Below are positions 34,954-44,380 of a stretch of 64,000 nt of DNA, in pieces. The stretch spans positions 310,001 to 374,000 of the forward strand of contig NZ_SDPO01000002.1 in assembly GCF_004134865.1 (NCBI RefSeq), read 5' to 3'. A program made the position numbers and the translations under genes. Each line of letters opens with the position of its first letter. Positions within the stretch are counted from its first letter, which is position 1. The notes beneath the pieces were generated by a model. It was not told where the DNA came from. It made no database searches and saw nothing but the letters and a program-made list of their open reading frames with translations. The DNA comes from Agromyces fucosus (GTDB lineage: Bacteria > Actinomycetota > Actinomycetes > Actinomycetales > Microbacteriaceae).

Positions 34954-37401
34954 CTAGTCCTCTCCCCGCGTCCGTGCGGTTCGTCGATGGGTGCGCCATG
35001 CGGCCACGAAACGGGCGGCACCGCGCCAGAAGCGGCCGTTGACCGCGATGAGCAGCGCGTCGACCATCTCGTCGCTGACCGATCCGCCCGACAGGCGGGA
35101 GATCGATCGGAACGGGAGGTCGAGCGCGAAGCGGATGTTGTTGGCCGTGAGCGGGCGGCCGAGCCGCATGACGAGTCGGCTCGCGCCGTCGATCACGCCG
35201 TGCATCAGGCTCGCGAATCCGCCGCGGCCGCGCGTGCGGGCGACGATGTCGTCGCGGGTGAGCGGCTGGTTGGCGGGCCACATCGAGGGCGGCAGCTCGC
35301 GACCGAGCAGGGCCGCGTACTCGGCGTCGCCCACCAGCTCGACCCGGCCCGTCGCGTAGTGCGGCAGGGCGGAGGTCCCGGTGGACGGCATCGGCGAACC
35401 TGCGACCTCGAGTTCGGCACGCAGACGGATGTCGCGCGACGACGCCGCGGCCAGGACGGAATACCTGCCCCCGATCGTGCGCCAGTCGTCCGCATCGGCG
35501 TCGAAGACGTCGAACGCGTGCTCGGCGTACGGGATCTCGACGGTCGCCGATTCGCCGGGCGCGAGGTCGACCTTCGCGAAGCCGCGCAGCTCGCGCGGCG
35601 CCCGGATGACTCCCGCCGCGGCATCCGGGGCCTCGACGTAGAGCTGCACCGTCTCGGTGCCCGCTCGATCGCCGGTGTTGGTGACGGTGACGATCGCGGA
35701 CGTCGGGCCGGCGCTCAGGTCGGAGTAGGCGAACGTCGTGTAGCCGAGGCCGTGCCCGAAGGGGTAGCGCACGGCCGCGTCGACCTTGTCGAAGTACCGG
35801 TAGCCGACGTAGACGTGTTCGCGGTGCTCCGAGGTGGCCTCGGTGCGTCCGTACGTGGCCGACGACGGGACATCCTCGTATCGGATCGGGTAGGTCTCGG
35901 CGAGGCGACCGCCGGGGTTCACTTGGCCCGTGAGCACCTCGGCGACCGCGCGACCGCCGCCCTGGCCGGCCAGGGAGCTGTGCACGATCGCGTCGACGTC
36001 ATCGGCGAACGGGAGCTCGACGGCTGCGCCGCCCGCGAGCACGACGACGACGGGCACGTCGAGCGCCGTGAGCTCGCGCACGAGCGCGAGCTGGTTCTCG
36101 GCGAGGCGCATGTGCGATCGGTCGACGCCCTCGGCCTCGGCCGATTCGTCGAGGCCGAGGAAGAGCAGCACCACGTCGGCGCGTCGGGCCAAGCGGATGG
36201 CGCGGCGACGGCAGCCGCTCGATCGCCGGTCCATGCGTGCGAAGCCCGGCTCGTAGCCGATCACGTCGAGCTCGGACTCGCGAAGGGCGTCGAGCGCGGC
36301 GTCGATCCTCGTCGGGTTCACGAGCGAACTGCCGGCGCCCTGGTAGCGCGGCCGGGCCGCGAAGTCGCCGATGACGGCGACCTTGCCTGCGCCCTCGCCG
36401 AGCGGGAGGATCGAGCGGCGGTTCTCGAGCAGCACGATCGAGCGGCGTGCCGCCTCGACGGCCAGGTCGTGGTGCGCGTCGTAGTCGACGGCGGATGCCT
36501 CGACCGGCTGCGTCCGCGTCCGGGCCCGCGTCCGCTCGATGAGCGCGAGCAGTTCGCCGACCCGGTCGTCGAGCACGGCCTCGTCGAGGTCGCCGTGCTC
36601 GACCGCATGAACGACCTCCCGGTCGGTCACGCCGTTCGTCGACGGCATCTCGAGGGCGTTGCCGGCGAGGAGCCCGCGCACCCGGTCGTTGTTGCCGCCC
36701 CAGTCGGTGACGACGAGCCCGTCGAAGCCCCACCGCTGCCGGAGGATGTCGCCCAGCAGGTGCCGATTCTCGTTCGCGTAGGTGCCGTTGACCTTGTTGT
36801 AGGCGCTCATCACTGTCCACGCGTCGCCCTCGGTGATCGCGATGCGGAAGCCCTCGAGGTAGATCTCGTGCAGCGCGCGCTCATCGACGATCTCGTCGAT
36901 GCTCATGCGGTGCGTCTCCTGGCTGTTGACCGCGAAGTGCTTGACGCTCGCCGCGACGCCGCGGGACTGGATGCCGCGCACCTTCGCCGCGGCCAGCACG
37001 CCGGACAGCAGGGGATCCTCGGAGAAGTACTCGAAGTTCCGGCCCGCGAGGGGGTTGCGCTTGATGTTGAGCCCCGGGCCGAGCAGCACGCTCACGCGCT
37101 CGGCCGCCGCCTCGTCGCCGAGCGCCTGGCCCACTCGACCGACGAGGTCGCGATCCCAGCTGTTCGCCAAAGCGGCGGCCGGAGGGAAGCAGGTCGCGGG
37201 AATGCTCGCGTTGAGCCCGAGGTGGTCGGCGGCGCCGCCCTGCTTGCGCAGGCCGTGCGGACCGTCGGTGAGCATGATCGAGGGCACGCCGAGGCGCGCG
37301 ACGGGCTTCGTATTCCAGAAGTTCGCGCCCGAGGTCAGCGACGCCTTCTCGGCCAGCGTCATGCGCTCGATCAGTTCAGCGTCGTTGCGTGGAGTGGACA
37401 C
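34954..37401 (-). CDS. GH3 beta-glucosidase with C-terminal extension
   Basis: 815 residues, standard domain order: LTDGPHGLRKQ, NFEYFSEDPLLSG, KH at 154-155 and nucleophile Asp233 in LVVTDWGGNND. An alpha/beta domain and fibronectin III-like domain follow, then about 130 extra residues (AEYAALLGRELPPSMWPANQ onward) seen in a subset of actinobacterial and firmicute GH3s. No signal peptide. Start GTG 37401. It is divergent from a TetR gene across an 18-bp palindrome and is co-transcribed with the membrane GH3, suggesting outside-then-inside hydrolysis of one substrate. Confidence 0.9.
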   Translation of the reverse strand: MSTPRNDAELIERMTLAEKASLTSGANFWNTKPVARLGVPSIMLTDGPHGLRKQGGAADHLGLNASIPATCFPPAAALANSWDRDLVGRVGQALGDEAAAERVSVLLGPGLNIKRNPLAGRNFEYFSEDPLLSGVLAAAKVRGIQSRGVAASVKHFAVNSQETHRMSIDEIVDERALHEIYLEGFRIAITEGDAWTVMSAYNKVNGTYANENRHLLGDILRQRWGFDGLVVTDWGGNNDRVRGLLAGNALEMPSTNGVTDREVVHAVEHGDLDEAVLDDRVGELLALIERTRARTRTQPVEASAVDYDAHHDLAVEAARRSIVLLENRRSILPLGEGAGKVAVIGDFAARPRYQGAGSSLVNPTRIDAALDALRESELDVIGYEPGFARMDRRSSGCRRRAIRLARRADVVLLFLGLDESAEAEGVDRSHMRLAENQLALVRELTALDVPVVVVLAGGAAVELPFADDVDAIVHSSLAGQGGGRAVAEVLTGQVNPGGRLAETYPIRYEDVPSSATYGRTEATSEHREHVYVGYRYFDKVDAAVRYPFGHGLGYTTFAYSDLSAGPTSAIVTVTNTGDRAGTETVQLYVEAPDAAAGVIRAPRELRGFAKVDLAPGESATVEIPYAEHAFDVFDADADDWRTIGGRYSVLAAASSRDIRLRAELEVAGSPMPSTGTSALPHYATGRVELVGDAEYAALLGRELPPSMWPANQPLTRDDIVARTRGRGGFASLMHGVIDGASRLVMRLGRPLTANNIRFALDLPFRSISRLSGGSVSDEMVDALLIAVNGRFWRGAARFVAAWRTHRRTARTRGED

Positions 37402-37422
37402 GGTTGCCTACACTAACCCAAG

Positions 37423-37440
37423 TTCCACCACTTGGTGGAA
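37423..37440. promoter_or_regulatory. TetR operator palindrome
   Basis: TTCCACCACTTGGTGGAA is a perfect 8-bp inverted repeat with a two-base centre, 22 bases upstream of the GH3 GTG and 56 upstream of the divergent tetR GTG. Confidence 0.75.
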
Positions 37441-37495
37441 TTTGAGTCGGCTACCCTCGAGAGCTGCCGATTCCACACCGACGAAGGAGCCGATC

Positions 37496-38107
37496 GTGCC
37501 CGAGTTGCCCACCGAGTGGCTCTCCACCGGTTACGCGACCGGCAACGCCACGAAGCGCCTGATCGTCGCCAGGGCGGCCGAGGCCTTCGCCCAGAAGGGC
37601 TTCTACGGCGCCTCCCTGCGAGCGATCGCCCGCGAGGCCGGCGTCGACCACTCCACGCTCCTGCACCACTTCGGCAACAAGGTCGCACTCCTGCTCTCCG
37701 TCATCGAGTGGCACGACCTGCAGGGCGCCCCGCCCGAGTTCCCCGAGACGATTCCGCCCGCCACGCTCGTCGACGGGTTCGTCGCGGTCGCGAGACAGAA
37801 CGAGTCGGCGCCGGGCCTCGTGAACCTGCTGTCGACGCTGTCGGCCGAGGCCGGCGCGGCCGCCCACCCGGCCCGCCCCGCCCTGCAGGAGCGGCACCGC
37901 GTGCTCACGTCGATCATGGCGTCGACGATCCGCAGCCAGCGCGAGAGCGGGGCGGTCGCCGACGACGGCCTCACCCCCGAGCAGAGCGCCGCCGTCGTGG
38001 TGGCGACCTGGGAGGGCCTGCAGGTCTACAGCGCGCTGCACCCCGGCGAGCTCGACGTGCCGGCGCTGCTCGGGCAGACGTTGCAGCGGGCGTTCGGGCT
38101 CAGCTGA
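37496..38107 (+). CDS. TetR regulator of the GH3 operon
   Basis: 203 residues. HTH about 20-65: IVARAAEAFAQKGFYGASLRAIAREAGVDHSTLLHHFGNKVALL. The C-terminal ligand domain has WEGLQVYSALHPGELDVPALL near its end, typical of TetR members found beside glycosidases. GTG 37496 has AAGGAG six bases before it. Divergent position across a perfect palindrome supports local repression of the two GH3 genes. Confidence 0.9.
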   Translation: MPELPTEWLSTGYATGNATKRLIVARAAEAFAQKGFYGASLRAIAREAGVDHSTLLHHFGNKVALLLSVIEWHDLQGAPPEFPETIPPATLVDGFVAVARQNESAPGLVNLLSTLSAEAGAAAHPARPALQERHRVLTSIMASTIRSQRESGAVADDGLTPEQSAAVVVATWEGLQVYSALHPGELDVPALLGQTLQRAFGLS

Positions 38108-38337
38108 TCCGTGCCGGCGTCTGCTCGGCGCCGGACTCGCGAAGGTCCATAAGGTCACCGACTCGGCGCCGACGCGGCTGCCTGTGCAGGGCACGCGACC
38201 TCGACCACGGCAAATGACGTCCATAGCCACAAACACCGTACGTCAAGCACCTTTCATCTCGAATCCGGTGGCTTTCGTCTGCTCCATGCGCAAAACTCGG
38301 GGTTTCGTGCATCGACTGTCTCCGAGGAAGTAGACCA

Positions 38338-40911
38338 ATGACTGCGAATCTGCCGGACCCTCCGATCTCCGAACCCGGCCGCGCCCACGCGGCTCGGCCG
38401 ACTCGGCGCACCGTGCTGCAGGGCGTGGTGCTCGCCGGCGTCGGCGCCTGGGCGATGCCCGCCCCCGCGACGGCTTGGGCTGCGCCCGCAGCATTCGGGG
38501 GCTCGGCCGCGGGTGCCGTCGCTGCTCTGCCACGGGCGGTCTCGGGCATCTATCCGACCTTGGCGATGTTCAACACCGAGGGCGAGTGCGGCACCGGTGC
38601 CGTCGTTCCCTGGGCCGGGCGCCTGTGGGCGATCACGTATGGGCCGCACCTCGTGCGCGGCTCGAGCGACAAGCTCTATGAGATCACCCCTGAACTGCAA
38701 CAGGTGGTGCGCCCCGAGAGCGTCGGCGGCACCAACGCCAACCGCATGATCCACGAGGAGTCGAACCAGCTCTTCATCGGCCCCTACGTCATCGCCGCCG
38801 ACGCGACCGTGCGGGTCATCGACCGATCGGTGATGCCGGGCCGCCTGACCGGCACGTCGCGCCACTGGGCCGACCCGGTGAACAAGGTCCATTTCGCCAC
38901 GATGGAGGAGGGCCTCTACAGCGTCGACGTCAACAGCCTCGCCGTGTCGGGTGACATCAAAGACGGCAACGGCGGCATCACGAGCCCGACCGATCCCGCG
39001 ACGATCAGCTCGACCCTTCCCGGCTATCACGGCAAGGGCCTCTACACCCACGGCGACGTGGTCATCTACAGCAACAACGGCGACGCCGCCCCCGCGGCCC
39101 AGACCGACCCCACGACCGAGTCGGGTGCGCTCGGCGAGTGGCACGGCAGCGGAGACTGGCAGCTCGTGCGCCGTAACCAGTTCACCGAGGTCACGGGGCC
39201 CGCCGGCATCGTCGGCGGCAGCCGAACAGCGGACGACCCGGTGTGGGCGGTCGGCTGGGACTACCGCTCGATCATCCTGCAGATCCGTCGCAACGACGAA
39301 TGGGTCACGTTCCGTCTGCCGAAGAGCAGCCACAGTTACGACGGCGCCCACGGCTGGAACACCGAGTGGCCGCGCATCCGCGAGGTCGGGCAGGGCGAAG
39401 ACCTGCTCATGACGATGCACGGTGCCTTCTGGCGGTTCCCGGCGGCATTCGACATCGGCAGCGCCGCCGGCATCCGCCCGCGCAGCAGCTACCTCAAGGT
39501 GATCGGAGACTTCGCACGCTGGGGCGACCGCATCGTGCTCGGCAGCGACGATACGGCGCAAGCCGAGTTCTACAACAAGCGCAGACACAAGGGCAACCTG
39601 ATCGGCCCCGGCCAGTCGCAGTCGAACCTCTGGTTCGTCGATCCCGGCCAGCTCGACGACCTCGGCTTCGCGATCGGCCGTGGTTCCGTCTGGGACGACG
39701 ACGAAGTGCCCGCCGCCACCCCCTCCGACCCGTTCCTCATCGCCGGCTTCGACCGACGCGTGCTGCACCTCAGCCATGGTTCCAGCGAGCCCGTGACGTT
39801 CGACCTCGAACTCGACGCCGACGGTTCGGGCGCGTTCTCCCGCTGGCAGCGCGTGACGGTGCCGGCCAACGGCTACCAGTGGATCCCGATGCCGAGCCAC
39901 GTGCTCGGCGAGTGGATCAGGCTGACCACCGACCGCGCCGCGACACGGGTGACAGCCACCGTCTCGATGCGGCAGCTCGACGAGCGCCCGGCCGAGGCCG
40001 ACGCCATGTTCGACGGCCTGGCCGGGATCGGCGACACGGCCGTCACCGGCGGCCTGGTGCGTGCCCGCGGCGGCAACCTGCGCAGCCTCGCCTTCGTCGT
40101 CGACCGGCCCACCGCCAACGGGCCGCAGTCGGTCGGCTACTACGAGATGGACGGCAACTTCGAGCTCAAGAAGGTCGAAGATCCCGACTCGGACGCCTGG
40201 CACCGTCTCAACTGCGCCATTCCCACCGGCGTCCTCGACGTCGACGCCGCGTCGGTGCTGGTGATCGACGACGCCGGTCGGCGCTGGCGACTGCCCAAGT
40301 TCAACGCGGCCTACGAGACATCCGCCCCTCTCGGGCCCGAGCGCATCGACCGCGAGATCTGCACCGAGCGCGACCTGTTCAACGCCCACGGCACGTTCTA
40401 CGAGGTACCGGCCGAGAACGCCGGTGGGTTCGCGAAGATGCGCCCGATCGCAACCCACGGCCGCCGCATCAAGGACTACTGCTCGTATCGCGGCATGGCC
40501 ATCCTCACCGGTGTGCGCGACGACGCCCCAGCCGGCGAGCACATCGTTCGCTCGACCGACGGCAAGACCGCGCTGTGGGTCGGCGCGGTCGATGATCTCT
40601 GGAAGCTCGGTCGTCCGCGCGGCGTCGGCGGGCCGTGGAAGAACACCTCGGTCGTGGCAGGCCAGCCCTCCGACCCGTACCTGATGACCGCCTACGAGGA
40701 GAAGTTCATCGCGCTGTCCCATCAGGGTGAGGCGGCGGTCGACTTCGACGTGCAGGTCGACATCACCGGCGAGGGCAACTGGGTCAGCTACCGCACGTTC
40801 ACGGTCGAGCGCCAGCTGCGCCACCGATTCCCGGTGCACTTCTCGGCGTACTGGGTGCGGGTGGTCGCGAGTACGAGCGTGGTCGCGAGCGCGCAGCTCA
40901 CGTACAGCTGA
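38338..40911 (+). CDS. Tat-exported 857-residue protein of unknown function
   Basis: The N-terminus has the twin-arginine motif TRRTVLQGVVLAGVGAWA followed by AxA-type sites, so export in folded form is likely. The mature part is beta-rich with many Trp and Gly, for example GRLWAITYGPHLVRGSSDKLYEI and NANRMIHEESNQLFIGPYVI, suggesting a beta-propeller. No catalytic motif is recognised. GAGGAAG precedes the ATG. The 230-bp upstream gap holds an inverted TGACGT (38215)/ACGTCA (38240) pair that may be a regulator site. It could bind or cleave a carbohydrate, given the GH3 neighbours. Confidence 0.75.
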   Translation: MTANLPDPPISEPGRAHAARPTRRTVLQGVVLAGVGAWAMPAPATAWAAPAAFGGSAAGAVAALPRAVSGIYPTLAMFNTEGECGTGAVVPWAGRLWAITYGPHLVRGSSDKLYEITPELQQVVRPESVGGTNANRMIHEESNQLFIGPYVIAADATVRVIDRSVMPGRLTGTSRHWADPVNKVHFATMEEGLYSVDVNSLAVSGDIKDGNGGITSPTDPATISSTLPGYHGKGLYTHGDVVIYSNNGDAAPAAQTDPTTESGALGEWHGSGDWQLVRRNQFTEVTGPAGIVGGSRTADDPVWAVGWDYRSIILQIRRNDEWVTFRLPKSSHSYDGAHGWNTEWPRIREVGQGEDLLMTMHGAFWRFPAAFDIGSAAGIRPRSSYLKVIGDFARWGDRIVLGSDDTAQAEFYNKRRHKGNLIGPGQSQSNLWFVDPGQLDDLGFAIGRGSVWDDDEVPAATPSDPFLIAGFDRRVLHLSHGSSEPVTFDLELDADGSGAFSRWQRVTVPANGYQWIPMPSHVLGEWIRLTTDRAATRVTATVSMRQLDERPAEADAMFDGLAGIGDTAVTGGLVRARGGNLRSLAFVVDRPTANGPQSVGYYEMDGNFELKKVEDPDSDAWHRLNCAIPTGVLDVDAASVLVIDDAGRRWRLPKFNAAYETSAPLGPERIDREICTERDLFNAHGTFYEVPAENAGGFAKMRPIATHGRRIKDYCSYRGMAILTGVRDDAPAGEHIVRSTDGKTALWVGAVDDLWKLGRPRGVGGPWKNTSVVAGQPSDPYLMTAYEEKFIALSHQGEAAVDFDVQVDITGEGNWVSYRTFTVERQLRHRFPVHFSAYWVRVVASTSVVASAQLTYS

Positions 40912-40942
40912 ACCGGACGAGGGGGAGCTCTGCAACATCCCC

Positions 40943-41875
40943 TCACTCGCTCGCGGCGAGCCGCATCGTCGCGCCTGCCCGCGCGGCGAATGCCGTCGCA
41001 CTCGCCGAGATCGTCTGTCGCATGACCTCGACGGCCGCGGTCGGCGCGACGTCGGTGGGCCGCGCGACGCTGATGGTGCGGTCGAGTGTGGGCTCGCCGA
41101 GTCGCACCGGCCGCAGGCCGGGCCGATCGATGAGCACCATCGCGGGCACGATCGCGACCCCGAGCCCGCGTTCGACGAACCGCAGCACGGCGTCCATCTC
41201 GGCCCCCTCGAGCACGACCTCGGGCGTGAGGCCGGCGGCCCGGAACGCCGCGTCGGTCGCGCTCCGCAGGTCGTACGTCGCGCTGAAGACGATCTGCGGC
41301 AACGCCGCGACATCCGCCAGCTCGATGGTGTCGCGGGAGGTGACCGGCGGCGCGCCGGCCGATGAGATCACCACGAGCTCCTCGACGAGGAGCGGCGTCA
41401 CGGTGAACCGCTCGGCGGCCGTGGCGTCCGAGGTGGTGATGAGCGCGAGGTCGAGCTCGCCGCTCGCGAGCTCGTCGAGGAGGCGGCGCGAGCCCTGTTC
41501 CGAGAGGTGCAGCTCGATGCCCGGATGCTCCGCGTGGAACGCGCTCAGCACCTCGGCGACGAGGCTGATGCAGAGGGTCGGCGTCGCGCCGAGGCGCACC
41601 CGCCCTCGCTCGAGACCGGCCAGCTCGGCGAGCTCACGGCGCACCGACTCGGCATCGGCGAGCATGCGGCGGGCGAGCGGCAGCAGCGACTCCCCCGCGG
41701 TCGTCAGGGTGCTGCCGCCGCGGGCTCGGTGGAAGAGCTCGGCGCCCAGATCGTGCTCGAGCGCGGCGATCTGACGGCTCAGCGAGGGCTGGGCGAGGTA
41801 GAGCTCCTCTGCGGCCCGGGTGAAGTTGCCGAAGCGGGCCACCTCGACGAAGCTGCGGAGTTGCTCGAGGTTCAT
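40943..41875 (-). CDS. LysR-family regulator
   Basis: 310 residues. The N-terminal HTH is classical: MNLEQLRSFVEVARFGNFTRAAEELYLAQPSLSRQIAALE. The effector domain has RGRVRLGATPTLCISLVAEVL and FVERGLGVAIVPAMV. ATG 41875 is the family start. Upstream genes lie in the opposite direction (HxlR, flavoprotein), which are its likely targets. The palindromic core CGTACG (41884-41889) just above the start could be part of its box. Confidence 0.92.
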   Translation of the reverse strand: MNLEQLRSFVEVARFGNFTRAAEELYLAQPSLSRQIAALEHDLGAELFHRARGGSTLTTAGESLLPLARRMLADAESVRRELAELAGLERGRVRLGATPTLCISLVAEVLSAFHAEHPGIELHLSEQGSRRLLDELASGELDLALITTSDATAAERFTVTPLLVEELVVISSAGAPPVTSRDTIELADVAALPQIVFSATYDLRSATDAAFRAAGLTPEVVLEGAEMDAVLRFVERGLGVAIVPAMVLIDRPGLRPVRLGEPTLDRTISVARPTDVAPTAAVEVMRQTISASATAFAARAGATMRLAASE

Positions 41876-42059
41876 GTCGATAACGTACGCGCATCGTCGC
41901 CGCGACATCCATGCGGCGCACGGATGCGTCGACCCAGGCATGTCTCGAGCGGATGCCGCGGCGGCTCCTCACCCCAGGATGCCGCGGTCCGCCGGTTACT
42001 CAGGGTGCGTGACGCACGACCTGATAGCGTCCATCGAGATCAGGCACCAGGAGGACAGC

Positions 42060-42488
42060 ATGACGACCGACCCCGTCCGCGTGCTCTCGACCGCACCCAT
42101 CGGCGCCGAGGCCGGGCACGAGGGCATCGAGGCATGCAGCGTCGACAACCCGGCGAGCCGCGTCATTCGCGAGACCCTCGCCCGCGTCGGCGACAAGTGG
42201 AGCATGCTCGTCATCGGCGTGCTGCACGACGGCCCGCTGCGCTTCACCGAACTGCAGCGCAAGATCGACGGCATCTCGCACCGCATGCTCACGCAGACCG
42301 TGCGCAGCCTCGAGCGCGACGGGCTCGTCACGCGCACGAGCTACCCCGAGATCCCGCCGCGGGTCGAGTACGCGGCGACGGAGCTCGGCCGCTCGCTCTC
42401 GGTGCCGGTCATCGAGCTCGCCCGCTGGGCCGCCGCGCACCACGACGACATCCTCGCCGCCCGGGACGCGTTCGACGACGAGCGCTGA
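42060..42488 (+). CDS. HxlR-family winged-helix regulator
   Basis: 142 residues. The HxlR core RVGDKWSMLVIGVLHDGPLRFTELQRKIDGISHRMLTQTVRSLERDGL-type pattern covers about 40-100, followed by PRVEYAATELGRSL. Cys26, just before the first helix, is at the position used for redox or aldehyde sensing in some members. ATG 42060 is preferred for its AGGAGGA SD. It lies directly upstream of the flavoprotein gene, with a candidate operator between. Confidence 0.9.
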   Translation: MTTDPVRVLSTAPIGAEAGHEGIEACSVDNPASRVIRETLARVGDKWSMLVIGVLHDGPLRFTELQRKIDGISHRMLTQTVRSLERDGLVTRTSYPEIPPRVEYAATELGRSLSVPVIELARWAAAHHDDILAARDAFDDER

Positions 42489-42508
42489 GGGCGTAGATCG
42501 ATAGCCAG

Positions 42509-42537
42509 AATGCATGATGCTGACGACATAAATGCAT
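42509..42537. promoter_or_regulatory. Paired AATGCAT sites before the flavoprotein gene
   Basis: AATGCAT occurs at 42509-42515 and 42531-42537, 22 bp apart (two helical turns), in an AT-rich patch. Position fits a promoter just downstream. Likely bound by the adjacent HxlR or by LysR. Confidence 0.45.
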
Positions 42538-42573
42538 TGGAGTAATGGACCGCGCAAACCTAGCGTTGAGCCC

Positions 42574-44337
42574 ATGAGCACCTCCAGCACCCCGAGCACC
42601 TCCAGCACCACCTCAGAACGCCAGATCTCCACGACCGTCCTCGTCATCGGCACCGGCGGTTCGGGCCTGCGCGCCGCGATCGAACTCGCCGAGGCGGGCG
42701 TCGACGTGCTCGCCCTCGGCAAGCGCCCCAAGTCCGACGCGCACACCTCGCTCGCGGCCGGCGGCATCAACGCGGCGCTGTCGACGATGGACCCCGACGA
42801 CAGTTGGCAGCAGCACGCCGCCGACACCTTGAAAGAGAGCTACCTGCTCGCCGACCCGCGCACCGTCGTCACGGTCACGGAAGGCGCGGCCCGCGGCATC
42901 GACGACCTCGAGCGCTACGGCATGCCCTTCGCCCGCGAAGACGACGGCCGCATCTCGCAGCGCTTCTTCGGCGCCCATACCTACCGCCGCACGGCCTTCG
43001 CCGGCGACTACACCGGCCTCGAGATCCAGCGCACGCTCGTCAACCGGGCCGCGCAGCTGAACGTGCCGATCCTCGACACCGTCTACGTCACGCGCATCCT
43101 CGTGAACGACGACGGCGCGGTGTTCGGCGCCTACGGCTTCGACCTCGAAGACGGCACCCGCTACCTCATCCACGCCGACGCGGTCATCCTCGCCGCCGGC
43201 GGGCACAACCGCATCTGGCGGCGCACCTCCTCCCGTCGCGACGAGAACACCGGCGACTCGTGGCGTCTCGCCGTCGAGGCGGGCGGCCGGGTGCGCGACC
43301 CCGAGCTCGTGCAGTTCCACCCGTCGGGCATCATCGAGCCCGAGAACGCGGCCGGCACCCTCATCTCCGAAGCCGCCCGCGGCGAGGGCGGCATCCTCAC
43401 GAACGGCCTCGGCGAGCGCTTCATGCACAAGTACGACCCCGAGCGCCTCGAGCTCTCGACCCGCGACCGGGTCGCCCTCGCCTGCTACACCGAGATCAAG
43501 GAGGGCCGCGGCACGCCCAACGGCGGTGTCTGGCTGGATGTCTCGCACCTGCCCCGCGAGACGATCATGACCCGCCTCCCCCGCGTCTACCAGACCATGC
43601 TCGAGCTGCAGATGCTCGACATCACGAAGGAGCCGATCGAGATCGCGCCCACCGCGCACTACTCGATGGGCGGCGTGTGGGTGCGCCCCGACGACCACGG
43701 CACGGATGTCCCGGGGCTCTACGCCATCGGCGAGGCATCCAGTGGCCTGCATGGCGCCAACCGGCTGGGCGGCAACTCGCTCATCGAACTGCTCGTCTTC
43801 GGCCGCATCGTCGGGCAGGCCGCCGCCTCGTACTCGGCCGCCCTCCCGGCGCAGACGCGTTCAGCAGCCGCGGTGCAGACGGCGCGCGACGAGATCGCGG
43901 GGCTGCTCGCCTCCGACGGCACCGAGAACGTGCGCGCCCTCCAGCGCGCCATCCGCGACACCATGACCGAGCACGCCGGCGTCGTGCGCGACGAGCAGGG
44001 CCTCGTCGCCGGACTCGCCGAGCTCGAGGCGATCGAGACCCGCATCGCCGACATCGGCGTGCACCCCGACATCGCCGGCTACCAGGACCTCGCGCACGCC
44101 TTCGACCTCAAGTCGGCCGCGCTGGCGGCCCGCGCAACTCTCGAGGCGGCGCTCGAGCGTCGCGAGACGCGCGGCTGCCACAACCGCAGCGACTACCCCG
44201 AGACGGATGCCGCGCTGCAGGTGAACCTCGTCTGGTCGCCGTCGACCGGTGTGACGCGCGAGTCGATCCCGCCGATCCCGGCGGAGATCGCGTCCCTCAT
44301 GCGCGAGGTTTCGGTGGCGGGCAAGCTCGTGGAGTAG
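42574..44337 (+). CDS. Stand-alone fumarate reductase/succinate dehydrogenase-type flavoprotein
   Basis: 587 residues. The dinucleotide fold TVLVIGTGGSGLRAAIELAEAG, the covalent-FAD-type loop SDAHTSLAAGGINAAL, the PTAHYSMGGVWV active-site strand and GLHGANRLGGNSLIELLVFG define the SdhA/FrdA/L-aspartate oxidase superfamily. The AHTSLAAGG loop is nearer SdhA-like proteins than NadB. No iron-sulfur or membrane subunit gene is nearby and no nadA/nadC, so its acceptor is unknown. It may be a soluble oxidase or reductase. Regulated by HxlR or LysR neighbours (inference). Confidence 0.8.
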   Translation: MSTSSTPSTSSTTSERQISTTVLVIGTGGSGLRAAIELAEAGVDVLALGKRPKSDAHTSLAAGGINAALSTMDPDDSWQQHAADTLKESYLLADPRTVVTVTEGAARGIDDLERYGMPFAREDDGRISQRFFGAHTYRRTAFAGDYTGLEIQRTLVNRAAQLNVPILDTVYVTRILVNDDGAVFGAYGFDLEDGTRYLIHADAVILAAGGHNRIWRRTSSRRDENTGDSWRLAVEAGGRVRDPELVQFHPSGIIEPENAAGTLISEAARGEGGILTNGLGERFMHKYDPERLELSTRDRVALACYTEIKEGRGTPNGGVWLDVSHLPRETIMTRLPRVYQTMLELQMLDITKEPIEIAPTAHYSMGGVWVRPDDHGTDVPGLYAIGEASSGLHGANRLGGNSLIELLVFGRIVGQAAASYSAALPAQTRSAAAVQTARDEIAGLLASDGTENVRALQRAIRDTMTEHAGVVRDEQGLVAGLAELEAIETRIADIGVHPDIAGYQDLAHAFDLKSAALAARATLEAALERRETRGCHNRSDYPETDAALQVNLVWSPSTGVTRESIPPIPAEIASLMREVSVAGKLVE

Positions 44338-44380
44338 CCGGAGTCGGCGGGAGAATGAGCAGCGCGCCTCGTTCATCGAC

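Noticed and set aside
31055-34957. 1300-codon open frame on the + strand
   Set aside because: It lies antisense to the permuted GH3 and JmjC genes. Its Val/Arg/Asp-rich sequence is the usual shadow of high-GC codon bias and shows no domain.
38254-41313. 1019-codon open frame on the minus strand over the Tat protein gene
   Set aside because: The sense gene has a Tat signal, an SD and ordered protein features; the antisense frame is low-complexity.
42574-44337. Calling the flavoprotein nadB or sdhA
   Set aside because: No nadA/nadC or sdhB/sdhC neighbours and a divergent FAD loop; family-level annotation is all the sequence supports.
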